Assembly (NCBI RefSeq): GCF_003012935.1
Contig: NZ_PUDR01000012.1
Span: 62,001 to 126,000, forward strand
Length of the DNA stretch: 64,000 nt
Direction of reading: 5' to 3'
From: Pannonibacter carbonis
GTDB taxonomy: Bacteria > Pseudomonadota > Alphaproteobacteria > Rhizobiales > Stappiaceae
The notes beneath the pieces were generated by a model. The model did not search any database. It was not told where the DNA came from and worked only from the letters and a program-made list of their open reading frames with translations. Position numbers and translations under genes: made by a program. Shown one piece after another: positions 46,873 to 57,357 of the stretch (position 1 is its first letter; every line of letters begins with the position of its first letter).

Positions 46873-47331
46873 TCAGCCGCCGACGCGGTCGATGCGAATG
46901 ATGTAGCTCTTGTAGTCGTCCGGCTCGGCGATGCGCTCATAGAGGGCCAGCGCCGGTGCGTTCTTGCCCGGGACCATCCAGCGCAGCTGCAGCCAGCCGC
47001 GGCTCTGGCCCTCGGTCACCAGGGTCTCGATCATCTTGCGGGCAATGCCCTTCTGGCGCGACTGGGGCCGGACATAGATGTGGTCCATCTGACCTGCGCG
47101 CAGACCGGTGATCAGCTCGGGCAGATCGAAGAACACGGCAAAGCCGACCAGTTCCCCGTCCTCGAAGGCACCGATCACTTCGGCGCTGCGGTCGCCCAGG
47201 ATCTTTTCCGCATAGAACTGGTCAGGACGGCGCGGCGCGCCGCGCTTCAGAGCCTGCGCGTTTTCCGCGATCAGCGGGGCGAGATGAAGGGCGTCGTCAG
47301 GGCCAAGCGCCTTGATGTCGAGCTTGCTCAA
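46873..47331 (-). CDS. GNAT-family N-acetyltransferase
   Basis: A 152-residue acetyl-CoA-dependent acyltransferase fold. Motif A is MDHIYVRPQSRQKGIARKMIETL (beta4-alpha3, with the Q/RxxGxA pyrophosphate-binding loop), and the C-terminal LRWMVPGKNAPALALYERI matches motif B. The substrate is unknown. The start is TTG at 47331, because an in-frame stop lies just upstream and no ATG or GTG precedes motif A. Confidence 0.85.
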   Translation of the reverse strand: MSKLDIKALGPDDALHLAPLIAENAQALKRGAPRRPDQFYAEKILGDRSAEVIGAFEDGELVGFAVFFDLPELITGLRAGQMDHIYVRPQSRQKGIARKMIETLVTEGQSRGWLQLRWMVPGKNAPALALYERIAEPDDYKSYIIRIDRVGG

Positions 47332-47593
47332 TTGGATCTCCGCGAAGCAATCAGTCCGTTACACGGGATGCACCATGTCCAAAAAACCGGCGTCCGACAA
47401 GCACATCCTTGCGCGGCAAACCGACCGGGGGAGTGCAGGCCGGATTGTGCTCCTAAGGGACCGCAAGGCGATGCCGCATCACGGCTTGCCGGCCAGCAGC
47501 CGTTGCGGCACAAAGACGGGAGCATTTCCTTACCGCATTGTCGCCGGCAGTTCTGCCAGCCGGCGCTGCGGCCTCATCCCGGATCACGAGCTG

Positions 47594-48487
47594 ATGTCTG
47601 GCCAGTCCCCCAACGCCACCCGCACCCGTGCCACGCTGATCGGGATGACGGCCATCCTCATGTGGGCGACGCTTGGCGTCTTCGGCGCGGGCTCGGGCGC
47701 GGTGCCGCCGTTCCTGCTCAATGCGCTCTGCTTCGGCCTGTCCGGGCTGCTGGCGCTCGCCTGGCTCGCCACCCGGGGCGAACTCCCGGTGCTGGCACAG
47801 CCGCTGCGCGTCTGGGCCTTTGGCACCATCGGCCTGTTCGGCTTCCACTTCTTCTATTTCACGGCCATCCGCAACGCGCCGCCGGTCGATGCCAATCTGA
47901 TCAACTACACCTGGCCACTGCTGATCGTCGTGTTCTCCGCGCTGCTGCCGGGGGAGAGGCTGAAGGCGCATCATGTTGCCGGGACAGTTCTCGGGCTGGC
48001 CGGAGCCGCGCTACTTGTCACGCGCGGCGGTGCTGTGTCCTTCGATCCGGCCTATGCGCTTGGCTATGCCGCCGCGGTCGCCTCCGCCCTGTTCTGGTCA
48101 ACCTATTCCGTGCTGTCACGCAGGCTCGGTGAGGTTCCGACCGGCGCGGTGGCAGGTTTCTGCCTGATGACGGCGGTTCTGTCGCTCGCCTGCCATCTGG
48201 CGCTGGAGGAGACTGTCTGGCCGTCCGGCGTGATCCAGTGGGGCAGCGTCGTCGCTCTCGGCCTGTTTCCGGTGGGCCTTGCCTTTTTCACCTGGGATGT
48301 CGGGGTGAAGAAGGGGGACATCCAGGTGCTGGGGGCAGCCGCCTATTCGGCCCCGCTCCTGTCCACCCTGCTGCTGATCGCTTTCGGCTTCGGGGCCTTC
48401 ACCATCACTGTCGCGCTGGCCTGCCTGCTGATCACCATTGGCGCGGTGATTGCGGCCAAGGACATGATCCTGCGCAAGGCGGCCTGA
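47594..48487 (+). CDS. EamA-type (DMT superfamily) transporter
   Basis: A 297-residue inner-membrane exporter with about ten hydrophobic helices in two EamA repeats, e.g. ATLIGMTAILMWATLGVFG and the second repeat starting near VASALFWSTYSVLSRRL. Some features, such as NYTWPLLIVVFSAL and WDVGVKKGDIQVLG, recall the YddG aromatic amino acid exporter. The substrate is unconfirmed. Divergent from the GNAT gene. The open frame extends upstream but the first helix begins right after the ATG at 47594. Confidence 0.88.
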   Translation: MSGQSPNATRTRATLIGMTAILMWATLGVFGAGSGAVPPFLLNALCFGLSGLLALAWLATRGELPVLAQPLRVWAFGTIGLFGFHFFYFTAIRNAPPVDANLINYTWPLLIVVFSALLPGERLKAHHVAGTVLGLAGAALLVTRGGAVSFDPAYALGYAAAVASALFWSTYSVLSRRLGEVPTGAVAGFCLMTAVLSLACHLALEETVWPSGVIQWGSVVALGLFPVGLAFFTWDVGVKKGDIQVLGAAAYSAPLLSTLLLIAFGFGAFTITVALACLLITIGAVIAAKDMILRKAA

Positions 48488-48591
48488 TCACTCACGTTGG
48501 CCCTTTGGCCTGATCCTAAAGACGAGTGGAAAATCAGGGCGGCGGCCACTAGCCTTGCCGCACTGCACCCAACGCCTGCAAGGATCCTGTG

Positions 48592-49476
48592 ATGAGCCAG
48601 ACATTCCGCCCGCGCCGCTCTGCCCTTTACATGCCCGGCTCCAATGCCCGTGCGTTGGAAAAGGCCCGGACGCTCGACGTCGACTGCCTGATTCTCGATC
48701 TGGAGGATGCCGTTGCCCCCGATGCCAAGGACATCGCCCGGCAGCAGATCGTCGAGGCTGTGACGGCCGGTGGCTATGGCTCGCGCGAGGTGGTGATCCG
48801 GGTCAATGGGCTCGATACGCCCTGGGGCGAGGCCGACATTGCAGCAGCCGTGACCGCAAGACCGGATGCCATCCTGATCCCGAAGGTCAACAGCCTCGCC
48901 GATCTGGAACGCGTCGCGCACAGGCTGGCGCTGGCCGGAGCGCCGCAGTCGCTGAAGCTCTGGGCGATGATGGAGACGCCGCAGGCCATGCTCGATGCAG
49001 CCTCGATTGCCTCCGCCGGACGCGATCCGAACGTGCGGCTGTCCTGCTTCGTCATGGGCACCAATGATCTGGCCAAGGAAACCCGCGCCCGCCTCGTCAA
49101 GGGCCGGAGCGTGATGCTGCCCTGGCTGATGACCTGCGTTGCCGCCGCCCGCACAGGGGGCATCGATATCCTCGACGGCGTCTACAACGACTTCAACGAT
49201 CTGGACGGGTTCGCAGCCGAATGCGCGCAGGGCGCGGAGATGGGCATGGACGGCAAGACGCTGGTCCATCCCAAGCAGGTGGACGCCTGCCATGCCGCCT
49301 TCAGCCCGTCGGAGACCGAGATTGCCTGGGCGCGGCGCATCAACGATGCCTTCGCCTTGCCGGAAAACGCGGACAAGGGTGCAATCCAGATCGACGGGAA
49401 GATGGTGGAGCGGTTACATGCCGACATGGGCCGGCGTGTGCTGGCGATTGCCGAGGCGATCGCTGACCGAGGATAA
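48592..49476 (+). CDS. CoA ester lyase, HpcH/HpaI-CitE superfamily
   Basis: A 294-residue aldolase-type lyase of the CitE/malyl-CoA family. Seen: RRSALYMPGSNARALEKA with the conserved Arg, LILDLEDAVAPDAK with acidic metal ligands, VIRVNGLDTPWG, ILIPKV and the MMETPQAML glutamate motif. Members act on citryl-, malyl- or similar CoA esters, with or without a CoA thioesterase function. The exact reaction is not determined here. DUF1737 follows after 33 bp. ATG 48592 has AAGGA upstream. Confidence 0.88.
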   Translation: MSQTFRPRRSALYMPGSNARALEKARTLDVDCLILDLEDAVAPDAKDIARQQIVEAVTAGGYGSREVVIRVNGLDTPWGEADIAAAVTARPDAILIPKVNSLADLERVAHRLALAGAPQSLKLWAMMETPQAMLDAASIASAGRDPNVRLSCFVMGTNDLAKETRARLVKGRSVMLPWLMTCVAAARTGGIDILDGVYNDFNDLDGFAAECAQGAEMGMDGKTLVHPKQVDACHAAFSPSETEIAWARRINDAFALPENADKGAIQIDGKMVERLHADMGRRVLAIAEAIADRG

Positions 49477-49509
49477 CCGGCGTTAACGCCTCATGAGGAA
49501 CCGCAAGAC

Positions 49510-49713
49510 ATGAAACTTTACCGCTTCATCACCGGCCCCGATGACAGCCAGTTCTGCCACCGCGTCACCCAGGCGCTGAACAAGGGCTGGGAACTCGCCG
49601 GTGCACCGCAGCTGACCTATGACGCCACGCGCGGCCTCACCATCTGCGGCCAGGCCGTCACCAAGGAAGTCCCGGGCGACTATTCCCCCGACATCAAGCT
49701 CGGCGACTACTGA
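49510..49713 (+). CDS. DUF1737 domain-containing small protein
   Basis: A 67-residue protein made of a single DUF1737 domain: MKLYRFITGPDDSQFCHRVTQALNKGWELAG with the invariant GWEL motif, ending in DIKLGDY. The function is unknown. Its place behind the CoA ester lyase gene, and a short hairpin after it, suggest a two-gene unit. Confidence 0.85.
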   Translation: MKLYRFITGPDDSQFCHRVTQALNKGWELAGAPQLTYDATRGLTICGQAVTKEVPGDYSPDIKLGDY

Positions 49714-49720
49714 CACGAGT

Positions 49721-49763
49721 GCCCCGGCGCTGCAGGGTCAAAGTGGCTCTTTGCCGGGGCTTT
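49721..49763. terminator. weak hairpin between DUF1737 and the ATP-grasp gene
   Basis: GCCCCGGC at 49721-49728 pairs with GCCGGGGC at 49753-49760 across a 24-base loop, followed by TTTC. It lies between convergent genes. Long loop and short T-run keep this a weak call. Confidence 0.45.
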
Positions 49764-50815
49764 CACATTCCGTTTTGCAGGTCACGGGCAATCGCCTGGA
49801 ATACCTTCTCGTAGATTGTCTCCACCTTTGCGGCCTCCGCAGTGCCGATCCGGTGAAAATGGCTGAGACCCGGTGCCGCATTCAGTTCGAGAATGCGGTA
49901 GCCTTCGGGTGAGGCAATATCCGGGGCAATCAGGTCGAGGCCATAGAAGCGCAGGCCGATGGCCCGTCCCGCCTGCGCAGCAATCGACGTCAGCTCCGGC
50001 GCGATCCTGTCACTCACATCGACAGCCGTCCCGCCGGACGAGAGGTTTGAATTCGGCAGCAATGGCACGATTTGCCCCGTCGCCGGAACATGGTCCAGCG
50101 CCAGTCCGCAGGCGGCCAGATGGGCCAGGATGCGGGGATCCTCGGCGCTGATCTTGCGGCCCTTGCCGTCAGACGCAAAGTCATGGGTCGCGTCATTGAT
50201 CAGGGTCGCAAGGGTCCTTGTGCCGTCCCCGGTGACACGGAAAGGCCAGCGCTCGAAGACGGCGAGGCACTCGCCGTCGAGCATCAGGATCCGGTAGTCA
50301 CGCCCCTTTGCCTCTTCCTGCACCAGCAGCCGGTCATAGGCATCGCCGAGATGCCTGAGCGCGTCGACGAACTGGTCTTGTGTCGCCGCACGCAGCACAC
50401 CGCGTCCCTCGGATTCCTCATTGGGTTTGACGAAGACGGGAAAGCCCACGCGCCCGGCAAAGGCAAGCGCGGCGTCTTCCCCAGCGAGCCGCTCGGCCAC
50501 GCCCGGGTTCTTCATGCGGATGTCTGCAACGAACCGCGGGCTGGCGATCAGCAGTGTCGCCGGCACGCTCAGGCCTGCCCGGGCCAGAAAGTCGGCGCTG
50601 TAGCCCTTGTCACGGGCAATGGCTGCAGCGCCTGCGCTGTTCAGGTCGAAGCCGGCTCCCTTGAAGAAATGCCGGCGGCCGCTCCGCGCTTCGACATAGC
50701 CGGCATAGCCATACTCGGGCTCGGCCACGAGATGCAGGCCCTCAACGGCGCAGAAGCGGCGCAGCAGTTTTAGCGCCAGCGGTTCGCGGCGGCTCGTGGC
50801 GGGCTCGTCGGTCAT
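49763..50815 (-). CDS. orphan ATP-grasp ligase-like protein
   Basis: A 350-residue ATP-grasp fold protein. Seen: FPVFVKPNEESEGRGVL near residues 115-131 (ATP-lysine and glycine loop), LLVQEEAKGRDYRILML near 155-171 and YRILELNAAPGLSHFH near 316-331 (metal ligands Glu and Asn). This order resembles the ligase domains of cyanophycin synthetase, GshF and RimK enzymes, which form amide bonds through acyl phosphates. No partner amidotransferase, peptide or cyanophycinase gene is next to it, so its product cannot be guessed. Start at 50815. Confidence 0.82.
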   Translation of the reverse strand: MTDEPATSRREPLALKLLRRFCAVEGLHLVAEPEYGYAGYVEARSGRRHFFKGAGFDLNSAGAAAIARDKGYSADFLARAGLSVPATLLIASPRFVADIRMKNPGVAERLAGEDAALAFAGRVGFPVFVKPNEESEGRGVLRAATQDQFVDALRHLGDAYDRLLVQEEAKGRDYRILMLDGECLAVFERWPFRVTGDGTRTLATLINDATHDFASDGKGRKISAEDPRILAHLAACGLALDHVPATGQIVPLLPNSNLSSGGTAVDVSDRIAPELTSIAAQAGRAIGLRFYGLDLIAPDIASPEGYRILELNAAPGLSHFHRIGTAEAAKVETIYEKVFQAIARDLQNGM

Positions 50816-50838
50816 GGCGGACGGTACGGCCCGTGAAC

Positions 50839-51582
50839 TTAGTGGGCGCTGTTCTGGCGCGCATTGGCCAGATAGTCGATGACGAACAGCTTCGGGTTCG
50901 ACGGACCGTTGGCGGTGATGTTGTAGATTGCCACGGAGGTGTCCTGACCTTGTGCGTCGGTCACGGTCCACTGCTTCAGGTCGAAGGTCTGTGCGTCGAA
51001 GATCAGCGTCAGCTTGCCGGAGTTGAAGGTTGTGCGATCCTCGACCACCACGGTCACGAGGTCGCTTTCAACCACCACGCCGACGACGCTGGTGTCCTTG
51101 GTGAGGTCCGTCTTTTCTGCCAGCAGGAAGCGCAGCGGTGTTTCGCTGAGCGGCCAGATGTCCTGGGTGTTGAGCTTGCGGTCCTTCACCGAAACGGACT
51201 TGCCGTCGGCGATGATGTCGAGCTGGGCCGGCGGGTTATAGTAGAACCGGATCTTGCCCGGACGCTCGAGGTAGAACTTGCCTTCCACCTGGTCACCTTC
51301 GGGGCCGAACTGCACGAAGTCGCCGTGCATCGTCTTCACCGAGTTGAAATAAGTGTTGATCTCGCTGAGCGTCTCCTGTTCGGCCGGCGAAAGCCGGCCA
51401 GCGGGGGTGCCCGAGGCGCTGAGCGGCAGTGGGGCCAGACCGGTTGCAAGCATGAGGGTCAGGCCGGCGACGAAGCTGGCGATGCGGCCAGTCGGGCGGC
51501 AGCGCAGGCGGGGCGAACGGGAAAACGTCATGGTCTGGCGCGGCTCCATTTCGGGGTCGGTGACATGGGCTTCAGTTGCCAT
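50839..51582 (-). CDS. lolA: outer-membrane lipoprotein carrier protein LolA
   Basis: A periplasmic chaperone of about 247 residues that ferries lipoproteins from the LolCDE complex to the outer membrane. The signal peptide core is FVAGLTLMLATGLAPLPLSASG. The mature part has LSEINTYFNSVKTMHGDFVQF, the YLERPGKIRFYYNPPA motif, and a half-open barrel pattern to the end, NPKLFVIDYLANARQ. Starts are ambiguous: ATG 51582 has GGAG with good spacing, while ATG 51531 gives a more compact signal peptide. It follows ftsK on the same strand at 76 bp, a common arrangement. Confidence 0.88.
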   Translation of the reverse strand: MATEAHVTDPEMEPRQTMTFSRSPRLRCRPTGRIASFVAGLTLMLATGLAPLPLSASGTPAGRLSPAEQETLSEINTYFNSVKTMHGDFVQFGPEGDQVEGKFYLERPGKIRFYYNPPAQLDIIADGKSVSVKDRKLNTQDIWPLSETPLRFLLAEKTDLTKDTSVVGVVVESDLVTVVVEDRTTFNSGKLTLIFDAQTFDLKQWTVTDAQGQDTSVAIYNITANGPSNPKLFVIDYLANARQNSAH

Positions 51583-51658
51583 GCCCTCGTGCTCCATCGC
51601 ATCTCATGTAGAACCTGCTTGTGGCAAGGTTGCGGCAGGGGTCAAGCCCCTGGCCCGC

Positions 51659-54547
51659 TCAATAATCCTCATCCACGCCGTTCTTGACCAGCAGTTCGCG
51701 CTTGCCGGCGTGGTTGGCGGCGCTGATCAGGCCTTCCTTCTCCATGCGCTCGATCAGCGAGGCAGCCCGGTTGTAGCCAATGCCAAGCCGGCGCTGGACA
51801 TAGGACGTCGAGACTTTCTTGTCGCGCAGGACGACAGCCACCGCCTTGTCATAGAGGTCGTTGCTCTCGTCCCCGCTCGACACGGCGTCATAGGGGCTCT
51901 CGGACAGGTCCTCTTCCTCGGTCACTGCCTCAAGATACTGCGGCGAGCCCTGAAGCTTCAGGTGCGCCACGATATGCTCGACTTCCTCGTCGGCGACGAA
52001 GGGGCCGTGCACACGCTGGATGCGGCCACCGCCGGCCATGTAGAGCATGTCGCCCATGCCAAGGAGTTGTTCGGCCCCCTGCTCGCCAAGGATGGTGCGG
52101 CTGTCGATCTTCGACGTCACCTGGAACGAGATACGCGTCGGGAAGTTCGCCTTGATCGTGCCGGTGATCACGTCCACCGAGGGACGCTGCGTTGCCATGA
52201 TGATGTGGATGCCGGCGGCGCGGGCCATCTGGGCCAGGCGCTGGATCGCGCCTTCGATGTCCTTGCCGGCGACCATCATCAGGTCGGCCATTTCGTCGAC
52301 GATGACCACGATGAAGGGCATCGGCTCCAGCGGCAGATCCTCTTCCTCGTAGATCGGCTGGCCGGTCTCACGGTCGAATCCGGTCTGGACGGTGCGGGAG
52401 AAGCTCTCGCCCTTTTCCAGCGCCTGCTTCACGCGCATGTTGTAGCCGTCGATGTTGCGAACGCCCATCTTCGACATTTTCTTGTAGCGTTCCTCCATCT
52501 CGCGCACGGTCCATTTGAGCGCGACGACGGCCTTCTTCGGGTCTGTCACCACAGGTGTCAGCAGATGCGGAATGCCGTCATAGATGGAGAGTTCCAGCAT
52601 TTTCGGGTCGATCATGATCATCTTGCACTGGTCCGGCGTCAGCCGGTACAGCAGCGACAGGATCATGGTGTTGATCGACACCGACTTGCCCGAGCCGGTG
52701 GTACCGGCCACGAGCAGATGCGGCATGCGGGCAAGGTCGGCAATGACGCTCTCGCCATTGATCGTCTTGCCGAGCGCCAGCGCCAGCTTGGCCTTCGACT
52801 TCTCGAAGTCCTGCGCGGCCAGAAGTTCACGCAGATACACCGTCTCGCGCTTCTGGTTCGGCAGTTCGATACCGATGGCGTTCTTGCCGGGAATGACGGC
52901 GACACGTGCGGAAATGGCACTCATCGAGCGCGCAATGTCGTCGGCGAGGCCAATGACACGGGATGACTTGATGCCCGGAGCCGGCTCCAGCTCATAGAGC
53001 GTCACGACCGGGCCTGGGCGCACCTCGATGATCTCGCCGCGCACGCCGAAATCCTCCAGAACGCCTTCGAGAATACGGGCATTCTGTTCCAGCGCATCGG
53101 CGGACAGGCCCGGCGTCTTGCCGGTCGGCTTGGGTTCGGCCAGGAGCCGCAGTGGGGGAAGCTCGTAGACTTCCGGGGCGCTGAGCAGGGAAGCTTGCGA
53201 TTCCTGCTGCAGCCGGCGTCCGGGCTGCGGTTTTGCCGCCGGCGGCACGACACGGGCAGCCGGCCCGCGCGAGGCCGGGGCAGCGGGACCGGCGATGCCA
53301 ACCGGACGGGGCAGGGGAGCCCGGTCGAGCGGCGCGCGGTCATTCTGCGCGCGGATGTCACGGCCATGCGCCAGCCGTGCATCCGCCTCGTCTTCATCAT
53401 CGAGGTCAAACGGCACGTCGTCATATCCGGCGTCGCGGTCGTCGTCCGCGTCAAACCCATCCTCTGCAAAAGCATCGGCTTCATAGGCGTCTTCGTCGTC
53501 CAGGGCCGGTGCGTTGCGGCCAGTGCCACCGATGCGTAGCCCGGTGACAGATGCCCGATCGAGATTGTACTCGGTCTTGCGCCGGCCGGTCTCGGCCGGA
53601 TAAAGCTCGTCCAGGCCGTCATCCTCGTCGCCGGGCAGCAGCCGTCCGACGAGGCCACGTCCAAGCCCGCTGATCCCGCGCCGGCGCGGAGCGTCATCAT
53701 AGGCCTCGATGTCGTCGTCTTCATCGTACCTGTCAGTCATGTCGCGATGGCTGCGGCTGGCTGGCCGGCCCCGGCCGGTCATACGCTGCCATGTCGACTG
53801 GATCTGCAAGCGCCAGTGGCCTGCCGCGCCCATCAGGGCCGAGAAGCGCGATGTATCGTGCTCGTCGTCCTCGTCCTCATCGTCGAACAGCTGCTGCTGC
53901 ACCGGCATGCGCTTGCCCTTGGCCGGAATCGGCAGTGGGTCATCCTCGACCTTGGCCTTGCCGAACCAGCCGCCAGCGGCAATCAGCAGGAACACTGCCG
54001 GCAGGCCAAGCCCGATGGAGCCGATGATCATCGCCGTGCCGGGGGCCATGTTCTGGGTCAGCTTCTGCGGCAGATAATGCATGGCATCACCCAGGAATCC
54101 GCCAAGACCGGTCGGCAGCGGCCAGGTCTCCGGCACCGGCAGGGCAGCAACCGCACCGGCTGCCAGCAGTGTCCCGGTGAACCAGAACAGGATGCGCCGC
54201 CCGGCAATCCGCATCGGTTTGCCGGCCAGGAGACGCCAGCCCCACAGGACGACCGGCACCAGGAAGACAGCGGTGGCCAGCCCGATGGACTGCATCAGCA
54301 GGTCCGACAGGATTGCACCTGGTGTGCCCAGGGCATTGCGCACCGGCTCGCTGGTCGCATGGTTGAGGCTTGGATCCGTCACTGACCAGGTGGCGAGTGC
54401 GGCAGCAAGGGCTGCGGCCAGGCCAATCACACACAGGCCGGCAAGGCCCACCAGATTGCGCCGGATGAAGCGCTTCAGCGGGCTCTCAGTATCAAGCATA
54501 TGGGCGGCGCCGCGTCCGGAGCCGCGCGTTGCAGTGGCGCGTCTCAT
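51659..54547 (-). CDS. ftsK: DNA translocase FtsK
   Basis: A 962-residue septum-located DNA motor that clears the terminus region during division. Four transmembrane helices lie in the first ~190 residues. Then about 300 residues of low-complexity, acidic and Pro/Arg-rich linker with DDEDED runs. The RecA-like motor has Walker [13 protein letters not shown] and Walker [13 protein letters not shown], and the [10 protein letters not shown] segment. The C-terminal gamma winged helix, with [18 protein letters not shown], recognises KOPS-type sequences. ATG 54547 overlaps the aminotransferase stop by four bases. Confidence 0.95.
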   Translation of the reverse strand: MRRATATRGSGRGAAHMLDTESPLKRFIRRNLVGLAGLCVIGLAAALAAALATWSVTDPSLNHATSEPVRNALGTPGAILSDLLMQSIGLATAVFLVPVVLWGWRLLAGKPMRIAGRRILFWFTGTLLAAGAVAALPVPETWPLPTGLGGFLGDAMHYLPQKLTQNMAPGTAMIIGSIGLGLPAVFLLIAAGGWFGKAKVEDDPLPIPAKGKRMPVQQQLFDDEDEDDEHDTSRFSALMGAAGHWRLQIQSTWQRMTGRGRPASRSHRDMTDRYDEDDDIEAYDDAPRRRGISGLGRGLVGRLLPGDEDDGLDELYPAETGRRKTEYNLDRASVTGLRIGGTGRNAPALDDEDAYEADAFAEDGFDADDDRDAGYDDVPFDLDDEDEADARLAHGRDIRAQNDRAPLDRAPLPRPVGIAGPAAPASRGPAARVVPPAAKPQPGRRLQQESQASLLSAPEVYELPPLRLLAEPKPTGKTPGLSADALEQNARILEGVLEDFGVRGEIIEVRPGPVVTLYELEPAPGIKSSRVIGLADDIARSMSAISARVAVIPGKNAIGIELPNQKRETVYLRELLAAQDFEKSKAKLALALGKTINGESVIADLARMPHLLVAGTTGSGKSVSINTMILSLLYRLTPDQCKMIMIDPKMLELSIYDGIPHLLTPVVTDPKKAVVALKWTVREMEERYKKMSKMGVRNIDGYNMRVKQALEKGESFSRTVQTGFDRETGQPIYEEEDLPLEPMPFIVVIVDEMADLMMVAGKDIEGAIQRLAQMARAAGIHIIMATQRPSVDVITGTIKANFPTRISFQVTSKIDSRTILGEQGAEQLLGMGDMLYMAGGGRIQRVHGPFVADEEVEHIVAHLKLQGSPQYLEAVTEEEDLSESPYDAVSSGDESNDLYDKAVAVVLRDKKVSTSYVQRRLGIGYNRAASLIERMEKEGLISAANHAGKRELLVKNGVDEDY

Positions 54548-55779
54548 GCGTTGTCTCCCAGCCACTTGGCAAGCCTTTCCATCGCCTCGCGTGTCAGGCC
54601 AACCGGCGCGCACAAGCTGATGCGGATATAGCGGTCACCCGGGTTGCTGCCGTCGGGTCCCGACATGGCCAGATAGGCGCCCGGAATGACTTTCAGGCCC
54701 GCCTCGCTCCACAAGCGTTGGGTGACGGCGATGCCGGAGCCCCAGCGGGAGACGTCCAGCCAGAGGAAAAAACCGCCCTCCGGCGTGACCGGACCCAGGA
54801 CCGGGTTCAGCAGCGCTTCGGCAATGGCATATTTCTCGTTGTAAAGCCGCCGGTTCTCGATCACATGCGCTTCGTCCGCATAGGCGCGCACGGCCACTGC
54901 CTGGGCCGGCATCGGCACTTGCGGCGCGGCAAGGCCGCGGAACTTCACCCAGCGGCTGAGGAAGTCCGGATCGCCAGCGGCAAAGCCGCAGCGCAGGCCG
55001 GCGAGGTTCGACCGCTTCGACAGGGAGTTGAGGGCGATCACCCGCCCGTATCCCTCACCCATCGCATGGGCGGCCTCCAGCACGCCGGGGGGCGGCGTTT
55101 CGCGGTAGATTTCCGAATAGCACTCGTCGGCAAAAATGAAGAAGGCGTGTTTGCGCGCCAGGCGAATGAGCTGCTGCCAGTAGGCAAGGCTTGCGACCGC
55201 GCCCTGCGGATTGGCCGGCGAGGCGACATAAAACGCAATGGTCCGGTCCAGAAGCTCTGGCGACAGCTTGTCCAGATCCGGCAGGAACCCGGTTGCTGCG
55301 TCGCTGTCGAGCAGCACCGCCTCGGCGCCGGCGATATGGGCTGCTGCTGCATAGGTCTGGTAGAATGGGTTTGGCAGGATGACGGCCGGGCGGGCGACGT
55401 CCTTGGCCAGTTGATCCCGTGCGGCAATGGCACCGAAAGACAATCCCTCGCGCGAGCCGTTCAGTGGCAGCACGCCCTTGTCCTTGTCGATCGTGTTGCC
55501 AAGGCCGTAGCGCCGGTCGAGCCAGCTGGCGATGGCCGCGCGGAACACCGGCGTGCCTTCGATGGGCGGATAGCGGCGGAAGTCACCGAGATTTTCCATC
55601 AGGACCTCGGCGGTGAACAGCGGCAGCGCATGCTGCGGCTCGCCGATGGTCAGGATGATAGGGTCTGCACCCGGGCGTGTGTCGCCGAGCAGCGCGGCAA
55701 GACGCTGAAAAGGATTGGCGTCGGGCAGGGCCTGGACCTTGGCCTGGCTGTTGGCCCCGGCAGCTTCATTGGACGTCAT
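54544..55779 (-). CDS. class I/II PLP-dependent aminotransferase
   Basis: A 411-residue fold-type-I transaminase. Seen: [64 protein letters not shown] and the PLP lysine motif [14 protein letters not shown]. These match the aspartate/succinyl-DAP aminotransferase group (DapC-like), consistent with dapF and lysA in the same window. The exact substrate is unproven. Its stop overlaps the ftsK start (ATGA). I prefer ATG 55779 to the ATG at 55800. Confidence 0.87.
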   Translation of the reverse strand: MTSNEAAGANSQAKVQALPDANPFQRLAALLGDTRPGADPIILTIGEPQHALPLFTAEVLMENLGDFRRYPPIEGTPVFRAAIASWLDRRYGLGNTIDKDKGVLPLNGSREGLSFGAIAARDQLAKDVARPAVILPNPFYQTYAAAAHIAGAEAVLLDSDAATGFLPDLDKLSPELLDRTIAFYVASPANPQGAVASLAYWQQLIRLARKHAFFIFADECYSEIYRETPPPGVLEAAHAMGEGYGRVIALNSLSKRSNLAGLRCGFAAGDPDFLSRWVKFRGLAAPQVPMPAQAVAVRAYADEAHVIENRRLYNEKYAIAEALLNPVLGPVTPEGGFFLWLDVSRWGSGIAVTQRLWSEAGLKVIPGAYLAMSGPDGSNPGDRYIRISLCAPVGLTREAMERLAKWLGDNA

Positions 55780-55820
55780 CGCGCGTTCCGGACAAATCAT
55801 GAGTCAATCGCCCGACCCTA

Positions 55821-55859
55821 GCCCGCCGTTGGTAAAGCTCTCATTAACCAACGGCGGGC
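55821..55859. repeat. perfect 12-bp inverted repeat with AT-rich loop
   Basis: GCCCGCCGTTGG at 55821-55832 pairs exactly with CCAACGGCGGGC at 55848-55859, leaving a 15-base loop that reads TTAA-N7-TTTA on the minus strand, close to a CtrA site. It sits between two minus-strand genes (DUF1674 and the aminotransferase). No T-run follows, so it is not a plain terminator. Confidence 0.75.
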
Positions 55860-55873
55860 AGTCCGGCTTCGGC

Positions 55874-56191
55874 TCAGAAATCCACGGTCAATCCCTTGAT
55901 TTCCCAATCTGCGTAGCGTGTCGGCTCAAGGCCGCCGCGCCCGGAAACCTCAGCCTCCAGGGCCTTCTGGCGGGCATCGATCTCGGCACGGCGGGCTTCG
56001 GCTTCCTTCAGGGCGCGCTGGGCGGCTGGCGGCAGGTCCTCGAATCGCCGGCGCGGCTCTGGCTCCGCTTCCGCCTCGGCGGCCGGCACCCGCAAAGTGC
56101 GCTCCGGAAACGCCAGGACCACCGCGCCCTCCTGTGCCACCGCCGTGCCGGCAGCGGTCTCTTCGCCGTGGTGATGGTCCTCTTCGTGCAT
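55874..56191 (-). CDS. DUF1674 / succinate dehydrogenase assembly factor 4-like protein
   Basis: A 105-residue protein whose C-terminus [22 protein letters not shown] is the diagnostic end of DUF1674 (Sdh8/SDHAF4 family). The mitochondrial member helps flavinated SdhA join SdhB; the bacterial role is likely similar but not established. The N-terminus is polar with HHHGEE, then a Pro/Glu/Arg-rich middle. Starts at ATG 56191 with GGGAG upstream. It diverges from htpX. The sdh operon is not in this window. Confidence 0.82.
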   Translation of the reverse strand: MHEEDHHHGEETAAGTAVAQEGAVVLAFPERTLRVPAAEAEAEPEPRRRFEDLPPAAQRALKEAEARRAEIDARQKALEAEVSGRGGLEPTRYADWEIKGLTVDF

Positions 56192-56343
56192 CGTCTTTAC
56201 TCCCGAACTGTCCTGCGGCGGCGGTAGGGTCGCCGCCGACGGGAAATGGCTGTCCACTTGCGGTGGCGGATCCGTCTCCCCATCATATAGGCAGGTCCGC
56301 CCTCCTGAAAACCTGCGGACGCCTGTCAAGGGAGCTTGCGTCG

Positions 56344-57357
56344 ATGAACTATTTCCGCACAGCCATGCTCCTGGCCGCGCTGACGGCGCTCTTCATGGGC
56401 GTCGGTTTTCTCATCGGCGGCCAGAGCGGCATGATGATTGCCCTGGTGATTGCTGCGGGCATGAACCTCTTCAGCTACTGGAACTCCGACAAGATGGTGC
56501 TGTCCATGCACCACGCTCAGGAAGTCGACGAGCGCTCGGCGCCGGAGCTGTTCCATATGGTTCGCCAGCTGGCCGCCAATGCCCAGCTGCCGATGCCGAA
56601 GGTTTACATCATCAACAATCCGCAGCCGAACGCCTTTGCCACCGGGCGCAACCCGCAGAATGCCGCCGTCGCGGCAACCACCGGCCTGCTCGAGACACTG
56701 ACGCGCGAGGAAGTTGCCGGCGTGATGGCGCATGAACTGGCGCATATCAAGAACCACGACACGCTGATCATGACGATCACGGCGACGATTGCCGGCGCCA
56801 TCTCGATGCTCGGCAACTTCGCCTTTTTCTTCGGTGGCAACCGGGAGAATAACAATCCGCTCGGCTTTATCGGTGTGCTGGTCGCCATGATTGTCGCACC
56901 GCTTGCGGCGATGCTGGTGCAAATGGCGATTTCCCGCACCCGGGAATATTCCGCTGACCGGCTTGGCGCGGAGATCTGCGGCCAGCCGATGTGGCTGGCC
57001 TCCGCTCTGGCCAAAATCGCCGGCGGCGTCGAACATATCCACAATCCGGACGCTGAACGCAGCCCGGCCACGGCGCATATGTTCATTATCAATCCCCTGT
57101 CGGGCGAACGGATGGACAATCTTTTCTCCACCCATCCGGATACCGGCAACCGCATCGCCGCCTTGCGCAAGCTGCAGCAGGAGATGGGACAGACGGGTTC
57201 GGCTTCCCTGGATTCAGGGGCTCCGGCTCGTGTCGGCGGGTATACGGCCGGTCCGTCATCCGCTCGCCCCGCCGCCCGTGCCACCGGTCCCTGGGGCGGC
57301 TCCGGGTCGCGGGGCAGTGGCTCCGGCACGCCGCCGCGCAAGGGTCCCTGGGGTTAA
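56344..57357 (+). CDS. htpX: membrane zinc metalloprotease HtpX
   Basis: A 337-residue M48-family inner-membrane protease for membrane protein quality control. The zinc motif HELAH is at residues 130-134, with the third ligand region [12 protein letters not shown] further on. Hydrophobic helices at about 7-24, 28-45, 140-160 and 175-195. The last ~60 residues are Gly/Ser/Ala/Pro-rich and atypical. Start at 56344. Divergent from the DUF1674 gene. Confidence 0.95.
   Translation: MNYFRTAMLLAALTALFMGVGFLIGGQSGMMIALVIAAGMNLFSYWNSDKMVLSMHHAQEVDERSAPELFHMVRQLAANAQLPMPKVYIINNPQPNAFATGRNPQNAAVAATTGLLETLTREEVAGVMAHELAHIKNHDTLIMTITATIAGAISMLGNFAFFFGGNRENNNPLGFIGVLVAMIVAPLAAMLVQMAISRTREYSADRLGAEICGQPMWLASALAKIAGGVEHIHNPDAERSPATAHMFIINPLSGERMDNLFSTHPDTGNRIAALRKLQQEMGQTGSASLDSGAPARVGGYTAGPSSARPAARATGPWGGSGSRGSGSGTPPRKGPWG

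Noticed and set aside
47312-47593. 94-residue N-terminal extension of the EamA transporter
   Set aside because: Unconserved in character, and the first membrane helix follows immediately after the ATG at 47594.
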